Assembly (NCBI RefSeq): GCF_024704365.1
Contig: NZ_JAJDFY010000001.1
Span: 1,407,001 to 1,471,000, forward strand
DNA length: 64,000 nucleotides
From: Thermomonas sp. S9
GTDB lineage: Bacteria > Pseudomonadota > Gammaproteobacteria > Xanthomonadales > Xanthomonadaceae
Reading direction: 5' to 3'
Each line of letters starts with the position of its first letter. The stretch's first letter is position 1. Of the stretch, positions 53,553 through 64,000 are shown in pieces. Under the pieces are notes generated by a model, which saw nothing but the letters and a program-made list of their open reading frames with translations, was not told where the DNA came from and made no database searches. The translations under genes were made by a program, and so were the position numbers.

Positions 53553-54475
53553 GTGGCGCGGCTGACGCTGCTGCTGCCGCCGCCGGCGCGGTTCGCCGGC
53601 ATCGCGCTGCCGCCGGCGTTGGCGCAGGCGCTGGGGCGCGCGGACCGGGCGCGCGCGGAAGCCGGGGAAGCGGCGCAGCTGGCCCGCCATTTCGACCTGC
53701 TGCCGCGGGCCTGGCCCTCGGCGGCGTTGACCCGGCTGCTGGACACAGGCGAGGCCGATGCCCGCCACGGGCCGTGGCTGCGGGTGGACCCCGCGCATAT
53801 CCGGCCCGACATCAACGGCGCGCGCCTGCTGGGCGTGGGCGCCAGCCTCGGGCTGGAGCCGGCCGATGCCGAGGCCCTGCTGCCGGCGCTGCGGCCGCTG
53901 TTCGGGGATGCCGGGTTCGCGCTGGATGCGCCGCACCCGGCGCGCTGGTACCTGCGGCTGCCGCCGGGCACGCCGCTGCCGGCATTCGCTTCGCCGGACA
54001 TCGCGCTGGGCGACGATGTGTTCGAGCATGCCGCGCAGGGCGAGAGCGCACGCCGCTGGCGCGCGCTGGAAAGCGAGGCGCAGGTGATCCTGCACCACCA
54101 TCCGCACAATGCCGTGCGCACGGCGGCCGGACGGGTGGCGATCAACGCATTGTGGTTCTGGGGGGCGGGGCCTTGCCTGATGCGGTGTCGGGGCATGCGC
54201 CGATCATCTATTCCGACGACCCCGCGGTGCTCGGCGCAGCGCGGCTTGGCAAGCTGCAGGGCATGGGCGTGCAGGCGTTCCGGGCCGAGGTGGAGGACGC
54301 GCTGGTGGATCTGCGCGGCCAGCGTGATGTGCGTGCCCTGGTGTACGAGTGGCTGGAGCCGGCGTTGCGGCGCGCGGAGGCGGTCTTCGATTTCGCCGAT
54401 GGCCAGGTGTTCCACCTGCATCGCGGCCAGCGCTGGCGGCTGTGGCGGCGGGCGCTGGCGGTCGTCCCGGCATGA
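53553..54475 (+). CDS. rpfE: RpfE-like regulatory protein (phosphoglycerate-mutase-like; frameshifted)
   Basis: About 308 residues. The stretches WLRVDPAHIRPDINGARLLG, DIALGDDVFEHAAQGESARRWRALESEAQVILHHHPHNAVRTAAGRVAINALWFWGGGALPD and VYEWLEPALRRAEAVFDFADGQVFHLHRGQRWRLWRR are typical of the protein between greA and recJ in Xanthomonas, called RpfE or phosphoglycerate mutase. Biochemical role unproven; rpfE mutants in Xanthomonas affect exoenzyme and EPS production. One G missing in a G run at about 54163 breaks the frame. GTG 53553 start, 3 bases after greA; overlaps recJ by ATGA. Confidence 0.7.
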
Positions 54476-56169
54476 GCACGCGGCGTCGCATCCTGCGCCG
54501 CCCGGCGGTGGCGCCGGTGGGCGACTGGCCGGCGCACTGGCCCGAGCTGCTGCGGCGGGTGCATGCCGCGCGCGGCAGCGATGCCCGCAGCGCGCTGCCG
54601 CGGCTGGCCGATCTGCCGCCGCCGTCGGGCCTGCGCGGGATCGATGCCGCCGTTGCGCTGCTGCGTGATGCCATCGCCAGCGATGCCCACATCCTCGTCG
54701 TGGGCGATTTCGATTGCGACGGTGCCACCGCCTGCGCGGTCGGCGTGCGCGGGCTGCGCCTGCTCGGCGCGCGCCGGGTTTCGCACGCGGTGCCCAACCG
54801 CCTCGTCCACGGCTACGGGCTGACCCCGGGACTGGTGGAGGAACTGGCGGCGCTGCGGCCCGATCTGGTGGTGACGGTGGACCACGGCATCGCCTGCCAC
54901 GCCGGCATCGCGGCCGCCAAGGCGCGCGGCTGGCAGGTGCTGGTGACCGACCACCACCTGCCGGGGCCGACGCTGCCGCCCGCGGATGCCATCGTCAATC
55001 CCAACCAGCCCGGCTGCAGCTTTCCGGGCAAGGCGCTGGCCGGCGTCGGGGTGGTGTTCTACCTGCTGCTGGCGCTGCGCGCCGCGCTGGAATCGAAGGC
55101 GGACCTGGCGGTGCTGCTGGACCTGGTGGCGGTCGGCACGGTCGCCGACCTGGTGCCGCTGGATGCCTGCAACCGCGCCCTGGTCGGCGCCGGCCTGCGC
55201 CGGTTGCGCGCGGGTCAGGGCTGCGCCGGGCTGCGCGCGTTGATCGAGGTGGCCGGGCGCCGCGCGGAGGCGCTCACCACTGCCGACATCGGCTTCGCCA
55301 TCGGCCCGCGGATCAACGCGGCGGGGCGACTGGAGGACATGGGCATCGGCATCGACTGCCTGCTCACCGACGACCCGGCGCATGCGCGACGGCTGGCCGC
55401 GGCCCTGCATGCGATCAACGAGGAGCGCCGCGCGCTGCAGGCCGGCATGCAGGATGGCGCCGAGGCGCGGCTGGACGGGATCGACGCCGCGCATGCCGCC
55501 TGCCTGTTCGATCCCGACTGGCATCCCGGGGTGGTCGGACTGGTGGCCTCGAAGGTGAAGGAGCGCCTGCACCGGCCCGCGATCGCCTTCGCCCCGGCCG
55601 AGCCAGGCAGCGACCTGCTGCGCGGCTCGGCGCGCTCGATTCCCGGTTTCCACGTGCGCGACGCGCTGGCGCTGGTGGAGGCGCGCCATCCGGGGCTGAT
55701 TCCGCGCTTCGGCGGGCATGCGATGGCGGCCGGCCTGAGCCTGCCGCGCGATGCGTTTCCGACGTTCCGCGACGCCTTCGTGCGGGTCGCGCGCGAGTGG
55801 CTGTCCCCGGAGCTGCTGACCGAGGAACTGCACAGCGACGGCGAACTGCGTGCGGGCGACTTGCGGGCGGATGTCGCGCTGGCACTGCGCGACGGCGGCC
55901 ACTGGGGCCAGGGCTACCCCGAGCCGCTGTTCGACGGCATCTTCGCGGTGCGGGATTTCCGGGTGCTGAAGGAGCGCCACCTCAAGCTGGAACTGGAATT
56001 GGACGGCGTGCGCTGCAATGCCATCCATTTCAACGGCTGGGACGGCCAGGCGCCGGCAGGGCGGGTACGGATCGCCTACCGGCTGGTGCCGGACGATTGG
56101 CGCGGCGGCGATGCTATCCAGCTTGTGGTGGTGCATCGGGAAGCGGCAGCCGCCTGGCCTCCCGCCTGA
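54472..56169 (+). CDS. recJ: Single-stranded-DNA-specific exonuclease RecJ
   Basis: 565 intact residues. DHH phosphoesterase motifs ILVVGDFDCDGATACAVGV (motif I), VTVDHGIACHAGI, VTDHHLPGPTLP and VAVGTVADLVPL; DHHA1 domain PGVVGLVASKVKERLHRPAIAF, then GHAMAAGLSL; C-terminal OB-like domain LDGVRCNAIHFNGW. It digests single-stranded DNA 5' to 3' in recombination and mismatch repair. The 3' end runs convergently over the acyltransferase remnant. Confidence 0.97.
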   Translation: MSTRRRILRRPAVAPVGDWPAHWPELLRRVHAARGSDARSALPRLADLPPPSGLRGIDAAVALLRDAIASDAHILVVGDFDCDGATACAVGVRGLRLLGARRVSHAVPNRLVHGYGLTPGLVEELAALRPDLVVTVDHGIACHAGIAAAKARGWQVLVTDHHLPGPTLPPADAIVNPNQPGCSFPGKALAGVGVVFYLLLALRAALESKADLAVLLDLVAVGTVADLVPLDACNRALVGAGLRRLRAGQGCAGLRALIEVAGRRAEALTTADIGFAIGPRINAAGRLEDMGIGIDCLLTDDPAHARRLAAALHAINEERRALQAGMQDGAEARLDGIDAAHAACLFDPDWHPGVVGLVASKVKERLHRPAIAFAPAEPGSDLLRGSARSIPGFHVRDALALVEARHPGLIPRFGGHAMAAGLSLPRDAFPTFRDAFVRVAREWLSPELLTEELHSDGELRAGDLRADVALALRDGGHWGQGYPEPLFDGIFAVRDFRVLKERHLKLELELDGVRCNAIHFNGWDGQAPAGRVRIAYRLVPDDWRGGDAIQLVVVHREAAAAWPPA

Positions 56170-56374
56170 GGTCGAACGGCGGCCGCCGCACCGGTGCCCG
56201 GCGGATCAGTTCGTAACCGCCGAAACACGCCGCGAAGGTCAGCACCACCAGCAGCGGGCCCTCCAGCAGCGGCGGCAGGGCCCGCGGTTTGGCCGTATGC
56301 GCCAGCGCGATGATGACGGTCTGGTGCAGGATGTAGGCCGGCAACACCGCCGACGCCAGGTAGCGCAGGGCGGG
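56114..56374 (-). pseudogene. C-terminal remnant of an acyltransferase-3 family membrane protein
   Basis: About 86 residues: ALRYLASAVLPAYILHQTVIIALAH, then LLVVLTFAACFGGYELIRRAP and a basic tail. YxLHQTVI followed by a final helix and YELIRR is the end of acyltransferase-3 (OafA/OpgC-like) proteins, which normally have about 10 helices. The 5' part is missing: upstream on this strand lies the DUF2945 gene. It overlaps the end of recJ by 56 bases. It is probably a truncated leftover; a sequencing problem could not explain the absence of about 250 residues. Confidence 0.6.
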
Positions 56375-56410
56375 CTGTCGATATCGCGCAGGCGGTAGGC
56401 AACGTCGATC

Positions 56411-56629
56411 TCAGTCGATCCTGGTCAGTGCCGCCCCATAGTGCGCGGCCACGTGGTCGCTCTTGTCGCTCTTGATCTCGTACTGCGGCCTGTCCTTGCT
56501 GGCGCGATGGGTGTGGCCCTTGTAGTCGAAGTCCGCCGTGTGCACCTTGACGATATGGCCGCTGACGTAGCCGGCCTCGGAATTCCAGCGCACGTGGTCG
56601 CCCACCTTGAAATGCGTTGTATGGCTCAT
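56411..56629 (-). CDS. DUF2945 (hypervirulence-associated TUDOR domain) protein
   Basis: 72 residues: HFKVGDHVRWNSEAGYVSGHIVKVHTADFDYKGHTHRASKDRPQYEIKSDKSDHVAAHYGAALTRI. The VGDxVxWNSEAGxVxGxI opening and YEIKSDKTDHxAxHKGxAL pattern define DUF2945, a small SH3/Tudor-like barrel. Function unknown. Divergent from prfB with 131 bases between. Confidence 0.88.
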   Translation of the reverse strand: MSHTTHFKVGDHVRWNSEAGYVSGHIVKVHTADFDYKGHTHRASKDRPQYEIKSDKSDHVAAHYGAALTRID

Positions 56630-56722
56630 GTTCGTCTCCTCGAAACTCGCGCCCAGTCTGATCGAAGAGGCGAAAAGCGCGCGTGAGCGCCGGGGGGCGG
56701 CGGCGTGACGGGCTGCCTGCAC

Positions 56723-56731
56723 TGCTAAAAT
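56723..56731 (+). promoter_or_regulatory. Extended -10 promoter of prfB
   Basis: TGCTAAAAT, an extended -10 box, lies 30 bases upstream of the prfB ATG in otherwise G+C-rich DNA. No clear -35 box, as expected for extended -10 promoters. Confidence 0.4.
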
Positions 56732-56760
56732 GCCCCATTCACCCGAATACGCGGTTTCCC

Positions 56761-57889
56761 ATGATCGAGCTCAATCCCATCCGAGCACGCATCGCCGACC
56801 TGACCGGCCGGCTGGATGCGCTCCGGGGGTATCTTTGACTACGACGCCAAGCGCGAGCGCCTGGAAGAAGTCGAACGCGAACTGGAACACCCCGATGTCT
56901 GGAACGACCCCGCCCGCGCGCAGGCGCTGGGCCGCGAGCGCTCGCTGCTGGACAAGACCGTCAACGGCATCCGCGACCTGACCGAGGGCCTGGCCGGCGC
57001 CGGCGAGCTGCTGGACCTGGCCGAGATGGAGAACGACGAGGAGACCGCGCTGGCGGTGATGGCCGACGTCGACCGCTACCAGAAGGGCGTGGAGCAGATC
57101 GAGTTCCAGCGGATGTTCTCCGGCAAGATGGATGCCGCCAACGCCTTCGTGGACATCCAGGCCGGCGCCGGCGGCACCGAGGCGCAGGACTGGGCCGAGA
57201 TGCTGCTGCGCATGTACCTGCGCTGGTGCGAATCGCGCGGCTGGAAGGCCGAGCTGATGGAGGTCAGCGGCGGCGACGTGGCTGGCATCAAGTCCGCCAC
57301 CTTCCGGGTCGAGGGCGACTATGCCTACGGCTGGCTGAAGACCGAGATCGGCGTGCACCGGCTGGTGCGCAAGAGCCCGTTCGACTCCGACAACCGCCGC
57401 CATACCAGCTTCACCAGCGTATTCGTCTCGCCCGAGGTGAACGACGACATCGACATCGAGATCAACCCGGCCGACCTCAAGACCGACGTGTACCGTTCCT
57501 CGGGCGCGGGCGGCCAGCACGTCAACAAGACCGAGTCGGCGGTGCGCATCACCCACGTTCCCACCGGGGTGGTGGTGGCCTGCCAGACCGAGCGCAGCCA
57601 GCACGCCAATCGCGATCGCGCGATGCAGATGCTCAAAGCCAAGCTGTACGAGCTGGAAGTGCAGAAGCGCAACGCCGAGAAGGACGCGCTGGAAGCCAGC
57701 AAGTCCGACATCGGCTGGGGCAGCCAGATCCGCAACTACGTGCTCGACCAGAGCCGGATCAAGGACCTGCGTACCGGGATCGAGCGTTCCGACACCCAGA
57801 AGGTCCTGGACGGCGACCTCGACGAGTTCGTCGAGGCCAGCCTGAAGATGGGCCTGGAAGCCGGTGCCAAGCGCACCGACGCGGCCTGA
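56761..57889 (+). CDS. prfB: Peptide chain release factor 2, with programmed +1 frameshift
   Basis: ATG 56761 opens a 25-codon frame ([25 protein letters not shown], written in two parts) ending CGG GGG TAT CTT TGA at 56836-56838. Skipping the T at 56836 continues as [22 protein letters not shown] to 57889. This is the classical RF2 autoregulatory site: Shine-Dalgarno-like GGGGG, slippery CTT, in-frame UGA read by RF2 itself. RF2 hallmarks follow: the SPF tripeptide in [14 protein letters not shown] and GGQ in [16 protein letters not shown]. About 375 residues in total. It terminates translation at UGA and UAA. Confidence 0.98.
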
Positions 57890-57907
57890 TCCACCCGGTC
57901 CGCGCGC

Positions 57908-58945
57908 TCAGTGCTGCGCGCGCAGCGCGCGCAGGCTGCGGGCGCGCGCGATCTCGGAGGCGCCGGTCACGATGCGCGGCACGCTGGACATCACGCTGAC
58001 GATCCCCGGCGCCGCTTCCGGCTGCTCCAGCACCGCCTCGGCGGTGGCGTCGTCCGGCAGCTGCGCACCCCAATAGCCGACCCAGGCGTCACGGTGGCGT
58101 TTGGCGGCGTACAGGGCGCGGTCGGCCATGCGCAGGGCGTAATCCCAGCGGCTGGCGGCGGAAGTGCCCGCACCGGCATCGAAGAACGGGATCGGCGCCA
58201 GCCCCAGCGAGACCGTCACCGGGCGCGCGGTGTGCGCGGTTTCCAGGGTGTAGGCCATGGCCCGGCGCAGGCGTGCGGCGACCTGCTCGGCCTGCTCGCG
58301 GGTGAGGTTGGTGCAGGCCACCAGGAACTCCTCGCCGCCCCAGCGCGCCACCAGGTCGGTGGGGCGGCAGGCCGCCTTCAGGCGCTGCGCCAACGCCACC
58401 AGGACCTCGTCGCCGGTATGGTGGCCGTGGCCGTCATTGATCTGCTTGAAGTGGTCCACGTCGATCAGGAACAGCACGTGGCGGGTCCCCTCGGGGCCCG
58501 GCTGGGCGGCCATGGCGTTGAGCATGGCGGTGGCCGCGTGCCGGTTGTTCAGGCCCGTCAAGGTGTCCACCTCGCTCAGCCGGCGCAGTTGGCGATGGCG
58601 CTTGCGCAGCAGCACCCCGAACCCGGTGGCCAGGCCCAGCAGCAGGGCGAGGATGGCGATTGCGGCCACATAGGCCAGCTGGCGCTTCTCGTTTTGCAGC
58701 TGCTCGATCTGGTGGGCATGACGCAGCTGCTCCAGTTCGCGCTGGCTGGCGCTGATACGGGTGCGCGCCTGCAGGTCGGCCAAGGCCCGCGACTGCCGGT
58801 TGAGATTGCTCTGCAGGCTCAGGCATTGCGCCAGCTGCAGTTCCGTGGCATCGCCTTGAGGGCCGGGGGCGGCCACCGGCGTCGCCGGCAACAGCAGGGC
58901 CAGCACCAGCAGCGGGGCAAAGCGCAAGGCGGGGAAGGGGGCCAT
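57908..58945 (-). CDS. Diguanylate cyclase (GGDEF) with signal sequence and membrane anchor
   Basis: 345 intact residues. N-terminal signal/anchor (LLVLALLLPATPVAA), a periplasmic coiled-coil region (QSNLNRQSRALADLQARTRISASQRELEQLRHAHQI), a transmembrane helix (YVAAIAILALLLGLATGFGVLL), then the GGDEF domain: DTLTGLNNRHA, FLIDVDHFKQINDGHGHHTGDEVL and the active-site WGGEEFLVAC. An RPTD five residues before GGEEF forms the inhibitory I-site, so the enzyme should be product-inhibited. It makes cyclic-di-GMP; the HD-GYP phosphodiesterase RpfG is 2 kb away. Confidence 0.93.
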   Translation of the reverse strand: MAPFPALRFAPLLVLALLLPATPVAAPGPQGDATELQLAQCLSLQSNLNRQSRALADLQARTRISASQRELEQLRHAHQIEQLQNEKRQLAYVAAIAILALLLGLATGFGVLLRKRHRQLRRLSEVDTLTGLNNRHAATAMLNAMAAQPGPEGTRHVLFLIDVDHFKQINDGHGHHTGDEVLVALAQRLKAACRPTDLVARWGGEEFLVACTNLTREQAEQVAARLRRAMAYTLETAHTARPVTVSLGLAPIPFFDAGAGTSAASRWDYALRMADRALYAAKRHRDAWVGYWGAQLPDDATAEAVLEQPEAAPGIVSVMSSVPRIVTGASEIARARSLRALRAQH

Positions 58946-59124
58946 GGCGTCGGAAACCGGTGGGATCGGGATGTTTCAAGCAAGAACGGTGCCAACCTGG
59001 TGTCGATTCCATGGCACGGGCACGGCGAATTCGTTGCAGGGCGCGCCTCTGCTATGCTTCCGGGCCCTCTCCCCACCTGCGACCGCCGGCCCCGCGCGCT
59101 GCCGCGGCAGGCCCCGGATGCCCG

Positions 59125-59313
59125 ATGAACGACCCTGCCGCCCCCCAGCCCGTCGATGAAAACCACCCGATCGCCGGGCGCCGCGCCAAGCTGGCCGCGC
59201 TGCGCGCGCAGGGCGTCGCGTTTCCCAACGACTTCAAACGCCGCCAAGCGCAGCGACGCGATCTGCTGTTTTCTGCTGCGATTCCCGCGAAAGCGGGAAT
59301 CCAGCGACCTTGA
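59125..59313 (+). pseudogene. Duplicated 5' end of lysS, truncated by repeat elements
   Basis: ATG 59125 starts [27 protein letters not shown] and [12 protein letters not shown], nearly identical over about 33 residues to the start of the intact lysS 255 bases further on ([20 protein letters not shown]...). After KR (about 59242) the homology ends and the frame runs into an ATTCCC-N8-GGGAAT repeat and stops. It could still be translated as a 62-residue peptide. A tandem duplication of the lysS 5' end, followed by insertion of the repeat in the first copy, would explain it. Confidence 0.75.
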
Positions 59314-59356
59314 TCCTTCCCGCAACAAGACACTGGATTCCCGCCTCCGCGGGAAT
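59281..59356. repeat. Paired 20-bp ATTCCC-N8-GGGAAT repeats
   Basis: ATTCCCGCGAAAGCGGGAAT (59281-59300) and ATTCCCGCCTCCGCGGGAAT (59337-59356) are two palindromic repeats of the same type. The flanks CGGGAATCCAG and CTGGATTCCCG are also inverted relative to each other, so the whole unit is a larger inverted repeat. The pattern is that of dRS3-like repeats known in Neisseria and of similar dispersed repeats in Xanthomonadaceae. It sits directly upstream of lysS. Confidence 0.75.
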
Positions 59357-59379
59357 GACGAGCCCAAAAGCGAACCGTC

Positions 59380-60891
<1,512 letters not shown>

Positions 60892-61017
60892 GGCCCCGGG
60901 AACCCGCGACCGCGCGCACTGGCCGGGCGTTCTTCACTTGCCAATGTCCGCCGATGCGGTAAGGATGGCCGAGCGGCATGGATTCCCGCGTTCGGCCATG
61001 AAGAGAGAGGGCGCTGC

Positions 61018-62076
61018 ATGGACGTGGTAATCGTTGATGACCAACCTTCTGCCCGCACATTGATGCGGCATGTCCTGGCGGACCTTGGTCCGCAGGTGGC
61101 GGCGTACGACTTCGGCACGCCGGAGGATGCGTTGCGATGGTGCGAGGCCAACCGGCCCGACCTGCTGCTGCTGGATTACCGCATGCCGGGCATGGACGGG
61201 CTGCAGCTGGCGCGGGCGATCCGCAAACCGCTGCACAACCGCGACGTGCCGATCGTGCTGGTGACCGTGGTCGGCGACGAGCCGGTGCGGCAGGCGGCGC
61301 TGGACGCCGGCGTGATCGATTTCATCGTCAAGCCGATCCGCCCGCGCGACGTGCGTGCGCGCTGCCGCAACCTGCTGCAGCTGCGCCAGCAGACCGAATC
61401 GGTCAAGCAGCGTGCGCTGTCGCTGGAAGAGCGCCTGCTGGCGAGCATGCACGAAGTGGAGGAGCGCGAGCGCGAGACCCTGCACCGGCTGGCGCGCGCC
61501 ATCGAGTTCCGCGATGCCGGCACCAGCGCCTATCTGGAGCGCATGGCGCACATCGCCGGGCTGATCGCGGAAGGGCTGGGCCTGCCCGAGGAGCAGGTGC
61601 GGCTGATCGAGCTGGCGGCGCCGCTGCATGACATCGGCAAGATCGCGATCCCCGATGCCATCCTGATGAAGCCGGGCGCGCTGGACGAGGCCGAGCGCGG
61701 GCGCATGATGCAGCACCCGCGGATCGGCTACGAGTTGCTGCAGGACAGCCAGAACCGTTTCATCCAGATCGGCGCCCAGATCGCCCTGCGCCACCACGAG
61801 CACTGGAACGGCGGCGGCTATCCCGACGGCCTGGCCGGCGAGCAGATCCCGCTGGAGGCGCGCATCGTCACCGTGGCCGACGTGCTGGATGCGCTGCTCT
61901 CGCCGCGCCCGTACAAGCAGCCGTGGAGCCTCGAGCAGGCGCTGGACTTCATCGCCTCGCGCAGCGGCACCATGTTCGACCCGGCCTGCGTGCGCGCGCT
62001 GACCGCCGACCTGCCGCGCCTGCGCGAGATCTGCGAGCGGTATTCGCACATCACCCCGCGCCCGGAGTGGCGCTGA
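61018..62076 (+). CDS. rpfG: Response regulator RpfG, HD-GYP cyclic-di-GMP phosphodiesterase
   Basis: 352 intact residues. Receiver domain: [20 protein letters not shown], phospho-acceptor Asp in [17 protein letters not shown], conserved Lys in [15 protein letters not shown] domain: [17 protein letters not shown] with the HD pair, then [19 protein letters not shown] carrying HH and GYP, and [19 protein letters not shown]. In Xanthomonas it is activated by RpfC on sensing DSF and degrades cyclic-di-GMP. It is 4 bases upstream of rpfC; the rpfH gene found between them in Xanthomonas campestris is absent. Confidence 0.96.
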   Translation: MDVVIVDDQPSARTLMRHVLADLGPQVAAYDFGTPEDALRWCEANRPDLLLLDYRMPGMDGLQLARAIRKPLHNRDVPIVLVTVVGDEPVRQAALDAGVIDFIVKPIRPRDVRARCRNLLQLRQQTESVKQRALSLEERLLASMHEVEERERETLHRLARAIEFRDAGTSAYLERMAHIAGLIAEGLGLPEEQVRLIELAAPLHDIGKIAIPDAILMKPGALDEAERGRMMQHPRIGYELLQDSQNRFIQIGAQIALRHHEHWNGGGYPDGLAGEQIPLEARIVTVADVLDALLSPRPYKQPWSLEQALDFIASRSGTMFDPACVRALTADLPRLREICERYSHITPRPEWR

Positions 62077-62080
62077 CCCC

Positions 62081-64000
62081 ATGGCTGGCCTGCGCGCACT
62101 GCGCGATCTGCGCAACTGGGTGCTGGCGCGCCTGCGCGGCCGCAGCGACAGCGAGCACGGGCAGGTGGTGGTGCGGATCGCCATCACCTTCCTGTTCGCC
62201 ATCTACCTCGGCTGGGAAGTGGGGGGCGGCGACTCGCGGCCGGCGCTGGTCGCCACCTGGCTGATCCTGGTCGGGGAACTGGTGCTGTCACTGGGCCTGC
62301 TGGCGGCCATCCTGGCCGCGCCGGCGCCTTCGCACGCGCGCCGCTGGATCGGCATGCTGGCCGACTACGCGGCGCTGGCCGGGGTGATGCACCTGCAGGG
62401 CGAGCAGGCGGCGCCGCTGTACGCGGTGTACCTGTGGGTGACGATCGGCAACGGCATGCGCTATGGCCCGCGCTACCTGTACGCCGCCACCCTGCTGGCG
62501 GTGGCCTCGTTCGCGGCGGTGATGTTCACCACCGCGTACTGGCAGGAAAACGACTACCTGTCCGGCGGCCTGCTGGTCGGCCTGGGCGCGGTGCCGCTGT
62601 ATTTCGCCTCGCTGCTGCGTGCCTTGACCGCGGCGGTGGAGGACGCACGCCGCGCCAACCAGGCCAAGAGCCGCTTCCTGGCCAATATGAGCCACGAGTT
62701 CCGGACCCCGCTGAACGGCCTGTCCGGGATGTCCGAACTGCTGGCCAGCACCCGCCTGGACGCCGAGCAGCGCGGTTATCTGGAGACCATCCAGGCCGCC
62801 ACCCGCGCGCTGCTGGCGCTGGTGGAGGACGTGCTGGACATCGCGGTGATCGAAGCCGGCAAGCTCAAGTTGCGGGTGGAGGCGTTCGACCTGCACGCGC
62901 TGCTGGAGCAGATCAACCTGATGCTGCGCCCGGAGGCGCGCTCCAAGCAGCTGGAATACGAGGTCGCGGTGGCGCCGGACGTGCCCGCCCGCCTGCGCGG
63001 CGACGCCGGCCACCTGCGCCAGGTGCTGGTGAACCTGCTGAGCAATGCAATCAAGTTCACCACTTCCGGCGAAGTGCGGATGCGGGTGGAAAGGTCGGCG
63101 AGGCCGGACCCGGCCAGGTGCGGCTGCGCTTCACCGTATCCGATACCGGCATCGGCATCCCCGCCTCGGCGCGCGCGCGCCTGTTCGAGGCGTTCGAGCA
63201 GGCCGACAGCAGCCTGTCGCGCAAGCACCAGGGCACCGGCCTGGGCACCACCATTGCCAAGGGCCTGACCGAGGCGATGGGCGGCAGCATCGGCTTCGAG
63301 AGCAGCGAGAACGTCGGCAGCCGGTTCTGGGTGGAGCTGCCGTTCGAGAGTGCGGTGGGGTTCGTGCCGATGATGGCGGCCGATGCCGAGGCCGCGCCGC
63401 CGCCGGAGGCGCTGGAAACCCCGAACGTGATCGCCTTCAGCGACCCGTTCCTGCGCCACCGTGCGCGGGTGCGCTCACTGCGGGTGCTGGTGGCCGACGA
63501 TCACGCCGCCAACCGGCTGCTGCTGCAGGGCGTGCTGCAGAAGGCCGGGCACCGGGTGATGACGGTGGACGATGGCGAGGCCGCGCTGGATGCGCTGGCG
63601 GAAGGCGAATTCGATCTCGCGCTGGTGGACCTGCACATGCCCTCGCTGAGCGGGATCGACCTGCTGCGCCAGCTGCGGGTGATGCAGGCCGGCGCGCAGA
63701 TCCGCACCCCGGTGGTGGTGGTCAGCGCGGACGCCTCGCCGGAGGCGGCGCAGACCTGCCGCGACGCCGGTGCACGCGCCTTCATCACCAAGCCGTTCAC
63801 CGCGGGGCAACTGCTGGACACGATCGCCGGGATCGCCGCGGGCGAGGCGCCCGCCACCGCGACCGCCGAACCTGCGCGCGCACTGCTGCACGCCTCGGGC
63901 GAGCAGGTGCTGGACGCCTCGGTCCTGGATGAATTCGCGGCGCTGGGCATGGGCAAGGCCTTCGAGGTCGAGTTCGTCGCCCAGTGCATGACCGATGCGC
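62081..64000 (+). CDS. rpfC: Hybrid sensor kinase RpfC, partial (runs off the window; frameshifted)
   Basis: About 640 residues visible. N-terminal membrane sensor with some five helices ([85 protein letters not shown]), H-box [21 protein letters not shown] boxes NLLSNAIKF and [21 protein letters not shown], then a receiver domain with [17 protein letters not shown] and [17 protein letters not shown]. The C-terminal Hpt is cut by the window edge. One A missing at about 63091 breaks the frame ([19 protein letters not shown]). It senses the DSF fatty-acid signal and phosphorylates RpfG. Confidence 0.95.

Overview
The window reads as a high-G+C gammaproteobacterial chromosome from the Xanthomonadaceae/Lysobacteraceae (Lysobacter, Luteimonas, Thermomonas or Xanthomonas-like; genus not resolvable). 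The evidence is the gene order at the right end: recN-hrcA-grpE-dnaK-dnaJ, dapB-carA-carB-greA-rpfE-recJ-prfB, lysS, rpfG-rpfC. This is the rpf (diffusible signal factor) neighbourhood of that family. An important caveat is that about 30 obvious single-base frameshifts, mostly in homopolymers, interrupt otherwise well conserved genes, including essential ones (carA, dapB, grpE, serC). They look like sequencing or assembly indels. I give such genes as one feature spanning the break and state where it is. The prfB frameshift is different: it is the genuine programmed +1 site.

Layout. 1-12.9 kb: an exopolysaccharide/O-antigen locus with glycosyltransferases, an EpsG-type polymerase, RmlC, a methyltransferase, a bi-domain oxidoreductase, WecB, a heparinase-like protein, an uncharacterised nucleotidyltransferase and a UDP-glucuronate-epimerase-like enzyme, with a VapBC pair inserted. 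The first 3.8 kb is visibly poorer in G+C. 12.9-19.7 kb: a lasso peptide biosynthetic cluster placed inside that locus. On the minus strand lie a secreted protein, a membrane-anchored protein, a 49-residue precursor too short for a standard ORF cut-off, a B1/PqqD-like recognition protein, a B2 leader protease and an HPr-kinase-like kinase. Divergently on the plus strand lie the asparagine-synthetase-like cyclase and an ABC exporter. 19.7-20.8 kb: a WecA-type initiating transferase.

20.9-30.4 kb: housekeeping and lipid genes: TPR protein, TetR regulator, acyl-CoA-binding protein, a two-domain fatty acyl-CoA reductase of the Marinobacter type, a membrane Mrr-like protein, a phasin, a patatin phospholipase, an FHA protein and a polyhydroxyalkanoate-system protein. 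30.5-36.6 kb: serC-aroA, then a convergent kynurenine-pathway operon (acmsd-kynU-kmo). 36.6-38.8 kb: a small defence island in which two HEPN/nucleotidyltransferase pairs flank what looks like the deletion scar of a type III restriction-modification system. 38.8-64 kb: the conserved DNA-repair, heat-shock, pyrimidine, translation and rpf block, running off the right edge inside rpfC.

How it fits together. The left third makes and exports surface polysaccharide and, from the same region, a predicted lasso peptide with a Ser1-Glu8 ring and a kinase that has no obvious C-terminal target residue. The right third holds the RpfC/RpfG signal system that in relatives regulates exopolysaccharide and cyclic-di-GMP; a separate diguanylate cyclase lies between prfB and lysS. 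The most interesting signals are the lasso cluster, the duplicated and repeat-interrupted lysS 5' end, and the type III R-M scar between two HEPN/MNT modules.
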